Shown here in pieces: positions 5,946 to 9,036 of a stretch of 9,036 nucleotides of DNA. Every line of letters begins with the position of its first letter. Positions within the stretch are counted from its first letter, which is position 1. The notes beneath the pieces were generated by a model. That model ran no database searches and was not told the DNA's origin. It saw nothing but the letters and a program-made list of their open reading frames with translations. A program made the position numbers and the translations under genes. Origin of the DNA: Nitrospirota bacterium (GTDB taxonomy: Bacteria; Nitrospirota; Nitrospiria; Nitrospirales; Nitrospiraceae); assembly GCA_020028595.1 (NCBI GenBank), contig JAIBHQ010000020.1:1-9036 (forward strand), in the 5' to 3' direction.

Positions 5946-6025
5946 AAGGTTGAGGTTCAGGTTAAGGTTTAGCGAAGATCAATCTGATAATCCCCCTAAG
6001 CCTCAACCTTAGCCTTAACCTTTTC
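5946..6025. repeat. Opposed tandem hexamers (AGGYTN) at the convergent yqgE/uvrA border
   Basis: The left arm (5946-5971) is four AGGTTN units. The right arm (5997-6022) is the same motif on the other strand, and a further T-rich unit follows to 6025. Of 26 positions, 21 are complementary across a 25-base loop. The right arm lies inside the uvrA reading frame and includes its TAG stop. Because six is a multiple of three, it encodes a periodic basic/acidic tail, KVKAKVEA. Confidence 0.82.
5946..6025 (+). terminator. Possible terminator hairpin for the nitrilase-yqgE transcript
   Basis: In + strand RNA, three of the five non-complementary positions between the hexamer arms become G-U wobbles, so 24 of 26 positions can pair. 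TTTT follows the stem at 6021-6024. In minus-strand RNA only one of the five is a wobble and no T tract follows, so the structure favours the + transcript. The 25-base loop is large for a terminator, so function is uncertain. Confidence 0.35.
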
Positions 6026-8806
6026 TGCGAGCAGCGGTCGCAGAAACTTCCCCGTGTGCGACTCCGCCACCTGCGCGATCTGTTCCGGCCGTCCTTCTGC
6101 AACGATATGCCCGCCTTGCTCGCCGCCTTCCGGACCTAAATCAATGATCCAATCGGCTGCCTTGATCACATCCAGGTTGTGCTCGACCACGATCACCGTG
6201 TTTCCGGCGTCCACCAGCCTGCCGAGCACCGCCAGCAATTTACGGATGTCGTCGAGGTGCAAGCCGGTGGTCGGCTCGTCCAGGATATAGAGCACGTCGC
6301 GGGCGCTTCTATCTTTTAATTCCGCCGCAATCTTGAGGCGCTGTGCTTCGCCGCCGGACAGGGTGGTGGCCGGCTGGCCGAGACGGAGATACCCCAGGCC
6401 GATCGAGGCCAGCAGATGGAGCTTCTCGCCGAGTCTGGTGGACCCGGAGAAAAACGTCAGCGCCTCATCCACCGTCAGGCCGAGCACGTCGTGGATCGTT
6501 CGGTCGCGATAGCGGACGTTCAGCACGGCCTTTCCGAACCGCCGTCCGCCGCAGGCTTCGCAGGTCGCGTAGAGGTCTTCAAAAAAATACATCTCCAGTT
6601 TTTCGTAGCCGTTGCCCTCGCACCGCTCGCATCGGCCGCCCGGCGTGTTGAAGGAAAAATGAGCTGGTGTCAGCCCGGCGGTTCTCGCGCCTTGCGTGTT
6701 GGCGAACAGCGAACGGATGTCGTCGAACGCTTTCAGATAGGTGATCGGGTTGGAACGGGGTGTCCGGCCGATCGGCTCCTGGTTGATCAGCCGCACGGAC
6801 CGGATGTATTCCAATCCTTTGATGGCGCTGAAACGTCCGATTGGCAGGGAGTCCAGGCGGAACGCCCGGGCGAGCGCGCGGTAGAGCGTGTCTTCCACGA
6901 GCGTGCTTTTCCCGGAGCCCGATACGCCGGTGACGCAGATCAGCATGCCCAGGGGGAACCGGACGTTGAGGTCCTTTAAGTTATGCTCGCGCGCGCCGGC
7001 GAGGATCAGAAACTTGCCGTTGCCGGATCGGCGCGTGCGAGGGATTGCAATCGTCTCCTCTCCACGGAGATACCGGCCCGTGAGCGGTCGCGGGTCGGCC
7101 ATGAACTGCTTGCGGGGCGCGGCGCAGATTATCTCGCCGCCACGTTCGCCGGACCGGGGCCCCATCTCGATCACATGGTCGGCGGCCTGGATCATCTGCC
7201 GGTCGTGCTCGACCACCACCACGGTGTTGCCGGTATCGGCCAGGTCGCGCAGGATGCCGGCCAGGGTGGCGGTATCGCGGGCATGGAGTCCGATGGTCGG
7301 CTCATCCAGCACGTACAGCGTGCCGACCAATCGGGATCCGAGTTGATTCGCGAGCGTGATCCGCTGCGCTTCCCCGCCGGAGAGGGTTTTGGTCTGCCGG
7401 GCAAGGGTGAGATAGCCCAGGCCCACCCGGAGTAGAAACCCCAGCTTCATGCGGAACTGGCGGAGGATATCGTGAGCGATCTCGGTCTCGAACCTGGAAA
7501 GACTCAATCCTTCAACCCAGTCGGCGGCCTCGCGGATCGTGAGCTGGACGATCTGATGGATGTCGCGGTCTTCGACTTTCACGAAGAGCGCATCCGGCTT
7601 CAGCCGGCTGCCGGCGCAGGTCGGGCAGGGAAACGGGTTGCGGTAGCGGCTCAGAAAGACCCGCACGTGGAGTTTGTAGCGCTTGTGCTCGAGATGTTTG
7701 AAAAAGTCGTCGATGCCGTCGAACTTTTTATCGCCCTTCCAGAGCAGCGCCCGTTCCTCCTCGGAAAGCTTGGCGTAGGGGGTGGTAAGGCTCACACCCT
7801 TTCGCTTCATGGCCAGCAGCATCTGTTTCTGCCACCAGTCCGTGCTGGGCTTGGTCCAGGGCTCGACGGCGCCGTCGGCCAGCGAGAGGTTGCGGTTGGG
7901 AATAACCAGATCCTCGTCGTGCTTGAGAATGTTTCCGAAACCCTTGCACTCCGGGCAGGCGCCCAGCGGGTGATTGAAGGAAAATAAAATGGGCCGGAGC
8001 GGCTCGAAGGTTCTGCCGCAGGACTGGCAGCGGAACTTCGTGCTGTAGGTGTGCTGCCCCTGGCCGATGACCTCCGCGCGGCAGAGTCCGTCGCCCTCAC
8101 GAAACGCGGTTTCGACCGCTTCGATAATCCGGTTGCGGTTGTCGGGACGAATGACGAGACGATCCAGCACGACGTAAAGATCGGCGCCCGGTGCTCTCGG
8201 CAGAGCGGCGCCGGGTTGCAGATCTATCAACGCATCGCCGCATTTCAATCGCACAAATCCTCGCGTGAGCAGGGAGTCGATCAGGGCGCGGTCATGGCCG
8301 GGACCGATATTCTTGACCGGGAACAGAATCATGGCACGGCCGTCTGGAAATCGAGCGAGCAGATCGTCGGCGACGGAGCCGGGATGATAGCCACGGGCCT
8401 CCTGCTTGCAATCAGGACAGATGGGCTTGCCGATTTTGGCGAAGAGCAGCCGGAGGAGGTCCGCCATTTCGGTCGCCGTGCCGACCGTCGAGCGGGCCGT
8501 GCGGACGGGGTTCGTCTGCTCGATGGCAATCGCGGGGCGGATGTTGACGATCCGATCCACGTCCGGACGGTCCACCTTTTCCAAAAACATGCGGGCGTAG
8601 GTCGAGAGCGATTCGACGTAGCGCCATTGGCCTTCAGCGAAGAGCGTGTCGAACGCCAGGGACGACTTGCCGGATCCGGACACACCGGTGATCGCGGTCA
8701 CTTTATTGTGGGGGATGCGAACGGAGATGTTTTTGAGGTTGTTCTGCCGCGCGCCCTCGACGATCAGGTCGTTGGATTCATGGGATGACTTGCTAGGGCT
8801 TGGCAC
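5996..8806 (-). CDS. uvrA: UvrA-family excinuclease ABC ATPase subunit
   Basis: This 936-residue protein is full length for UvrA, the DNA-damage sensor of nucleotide excision repair that loads UvrB. Both ATPase halves are complete: Walker A GVSGSGKSS (about 41-49) and GVSGSGKST (627-635), signature LSGGEAQR (475-482 and 816-823), and Walker B VLDEPTIGLH (about 499-508) and ILDEPTTGLH (841-850). Zinc-binding cysteine pairs are visible at 260/263 with 284/287, and at 726/729 with 749/752 (the DNA-binding zinc module). Further CXXC pairs lie near 130/133 and 394/397. A region like the UvrB-binding domain (DRLVIRPDNRNRIIEAVETA) follows the first half-site. The segment after the first Walker A reads AIEQTNPVRTARSTVGTATE, unlike the usual AISIDQKTTSHNPRSTVGT, so it may be a divergent UvrA branch. 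The GTG at 8806 is chosen for its GAGGGA site. The last residues are read from a hexamer repeat. Confidence 0.93.
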   Translation of the reverse strand: MPSPSKSSHESNDLIVEGARQNNLKNISVRIPHNKVTAITGVSGSGKSSLAFDTLFAEGQWRYVESLSTYARMFLEKVDRPDVDRIVNIRPAIAIEQTNPVRTARSTVGTATEMADLLRLLFAKIGKPICPDCKQEARGYHPGSVADDLLARFPDGRAMILFPVKNIGPGHDRALIDSLLTRGFVRLKCGDALIDLQPGAALPRAPGADLYVVLDRLVIRPDNRNRIIEAVETAFREGDGLCRAEVIGQGQHTYSTKFRCQSCGRTFEPLRPILFSFNHPLGACPECKGFGNILKHDEDLVIPNRNLSLADGAVEPWTKPSTDWWQKQMLLAMKRKGVSLTTPYAKLSEEERALLWKGDKKFDGIDDFFKHLEHKRYKLHVRVFLSRYRNPFPCPTCAGSRLKPDALFVKVEDRDIHQIVQLTIREAADWVEGLSLSRFETEIAHDILRQFRMKLGFLLRVGLGYLTLARQTKTLSGGEAQRITLANQLGSRLVGTLYVLDEPTIGLHARDTATLAGILRDLADTGNTVVVVEHDRQMIQAADHVIEMGPRSGERGGEIICAAPRKQFMADPRPLTGRYLRGEETIAIPRTRRSGNGKFLILAGAREHNLKDLNVRFPLGMLICVTGVSGSGKSTLVEDTLYRALARAFRLDSLPIGRFSAIKGLEYIRSVRLINQEPIGRTPRSNPITYLKAFDDIRSLFANTQGARTAGLTPAHFSFNTPGGRCERCEGNGYEKLEMYFFEDLYATCEACGGRRFGKAVLNVRYRDRTIHDVLGLTVDEALTFFSGSTRLGEKLHLLASIGLGYLRLGQPATTLSGGEAQRLKIAAELKDRSARDVLYILDEPTTGLHLDDIRKLLAVLGRLVDAGNTVIVVEHNLDVIKAADWIIDLGPEGGEQGGHIVAEGRPEQIAQVAESHTGKFLRPLLAEKVKAKVEA

Positions 8807-8812
8807 GAGGTG

Positions 8813-8818
8813 TCCCTC
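8813..8818 (-). promoter_or_regulatory. Ribosome binding site deciding the GTG start of uvrA
   Basis: On the minus strand GAGGGA is followed after six bases by GTG (8806-8804). The frame stays open 14 codons further, to a TTG at 8848, but those residues (RWSNSLRHEGHL) are unlike UvrA N-termini and no comparable site precedes them. Confidence 0.65.
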
Positions 8819-8853
8819 ATGACGGAGAGAATTTGACCATCGTAACAAGCGTT

Positions 8854-8869
8854 GATTGCAGGCGCAATC
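8854..8869. promoter_or_regulatory. Perfect 6-4-6 palindrome upstream of uvrA, possible operator
   Basis: GATTGC (8854-8859) and GCAATC (8864-8869) are exact reverse complements around AGGC. Outside a one-base interruption on one side, TT and AA continue the symmetry. It sits about 48 bases upstream of the uvrA GTG, where an operator would be expected. It does not match the LexA boxes I know (CTGT-N8-ACAG or GAAC-N4-GTTC), so the regulator, if any, is unknown, and chance is possible. Confidence 0.3.
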
Positions 8870-8907
8870 GAATTGCTCAGGCAGCTAAGAGAATGTCGTG
8901 CAAGGCG

Positions 8908-9036
8908 CTAGCGCAGCGCCAGTCGGAGCAGGCCCACGCAGCTCATGTAGATCACCAGCGAGCCGACCATCGTGACCCAAAACCCCAAATGGGTCAGGGC
9001 GACGATCATAAAGCCCACATAGGCCAGCCAGGGCGG
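8908..9036 (-). CDS. C-terminal fragment of an integral membrane protein (5' end outside window)
   Basis: On the minus strand the frame is open from the window edge to a TAG at 8910-8908, giving 42 residues. Most are hydrophobic and could form two membrane-spanning helices (WLAYVGFMIVALTHLGFW and MVGSLVIYMSCVGLLRLAL, short loop between), ending with a basic LRLALR tail. The composition would fit a polytopic enzyme such as a CDP-alcohol phosphatidyltransferase, but too little is visible to name a family. It lies upstream of uvrA on the same strand, with 101 bases between its stop and the uvrA GTG. A short hairpin (GGCGCT/AGCGCC, 8904-8920) overlaps its stop but lacks a T tract. Confidence 0.6.
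   Translation of the reverse strand, partial: PPWLAYVGFMIVALTHLGFWVTMVGSLVIYMSCVGLLRLALR

Noticed and set aside
8051..8788. Plus-strand open frame of 245 codons inside uvrA, and similar ones at 6416-6979 and 7472-7987
   Set aside because: They run antisense to conserved UvrA domains and show no domain of their own.
8904..8920. GGCGCT/AGCGCC hairpin as a terminator of the upstream membrane-protein gene
   Set aside because: It overlaps the stop codon and has no T tract after it on the minus strand.

Overview
The window is GC-rich, gene-dense bacterial chromosome. A pentaheme cytochrome c, a histidine-rich SmbP-like periplasmic protein (a family first described in the ammonia oxidiser Nitrosomonas europaea) and a YqgE/AlgH protein together suggest a Gram-negative, respiring bacterium. 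I favour a Nitrospira-like nitrifier (Nitrospirota). This is inference from gene content and intergenic style; no rRNA or other marker gene is present.

Layout: the window opens with the last 56 codons of an unrecognised + strand gene, which converges on a small TPR protein on the - strand. A divergent spacer with seven-base repeats in two opposed arms leads into a + strand run: a class II-type histone deacetylase/acetylpolyamine amidohydrolase homologue, a membrane-anchored pentaheme cytochrome c, a two-domain rhodanese, and the SmbP-like protein. The cytochrome and rhodanese are 20 bases apart and probably co-transcribed. The SmbP gene has its own good ribosome binding site, a candidate promoter and a textbook terminator, so it is probably its own unit. 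A 182-base imperfect palindrome with about 20-base terminal inverted repeats separates that terminator from a nitrilase-superfamily amidohydrolase and a yqgE/algH gene, which look like a two-gene operon. This pair converges on a full-length UvrA-family ATPase on the - strand. Upstream of uvrA lies the C-terminal end of an unidentified membrane protein, also on the - strand.

The genes are mostly known families. The sulfur (rhodanese), electron-transfer (multiheme cytochrome) and metal-handling (SmbP) genes form a plausible periplasm/redox neighbourhood, but nothing in the sequence proves they act together.

The most unusual content is between the genes. Four spacers carry short degenerate tandem repeats, each with its own motif: RAYSAGT, AAGTGAA and AGCTGNY with a seven-base period, and AGGYTN with a six-base period. 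Two arrays occur as opposed arms able to form hairpins, one is itself palindromic, and three touch gene ends: just before the deacetylase start, across the cytochrome GTG start, and across the uvrA stop, where they encode the last residues of UvrA. Together with the 182-base palindrome these look like small repeat elements that have colonised gene borders.
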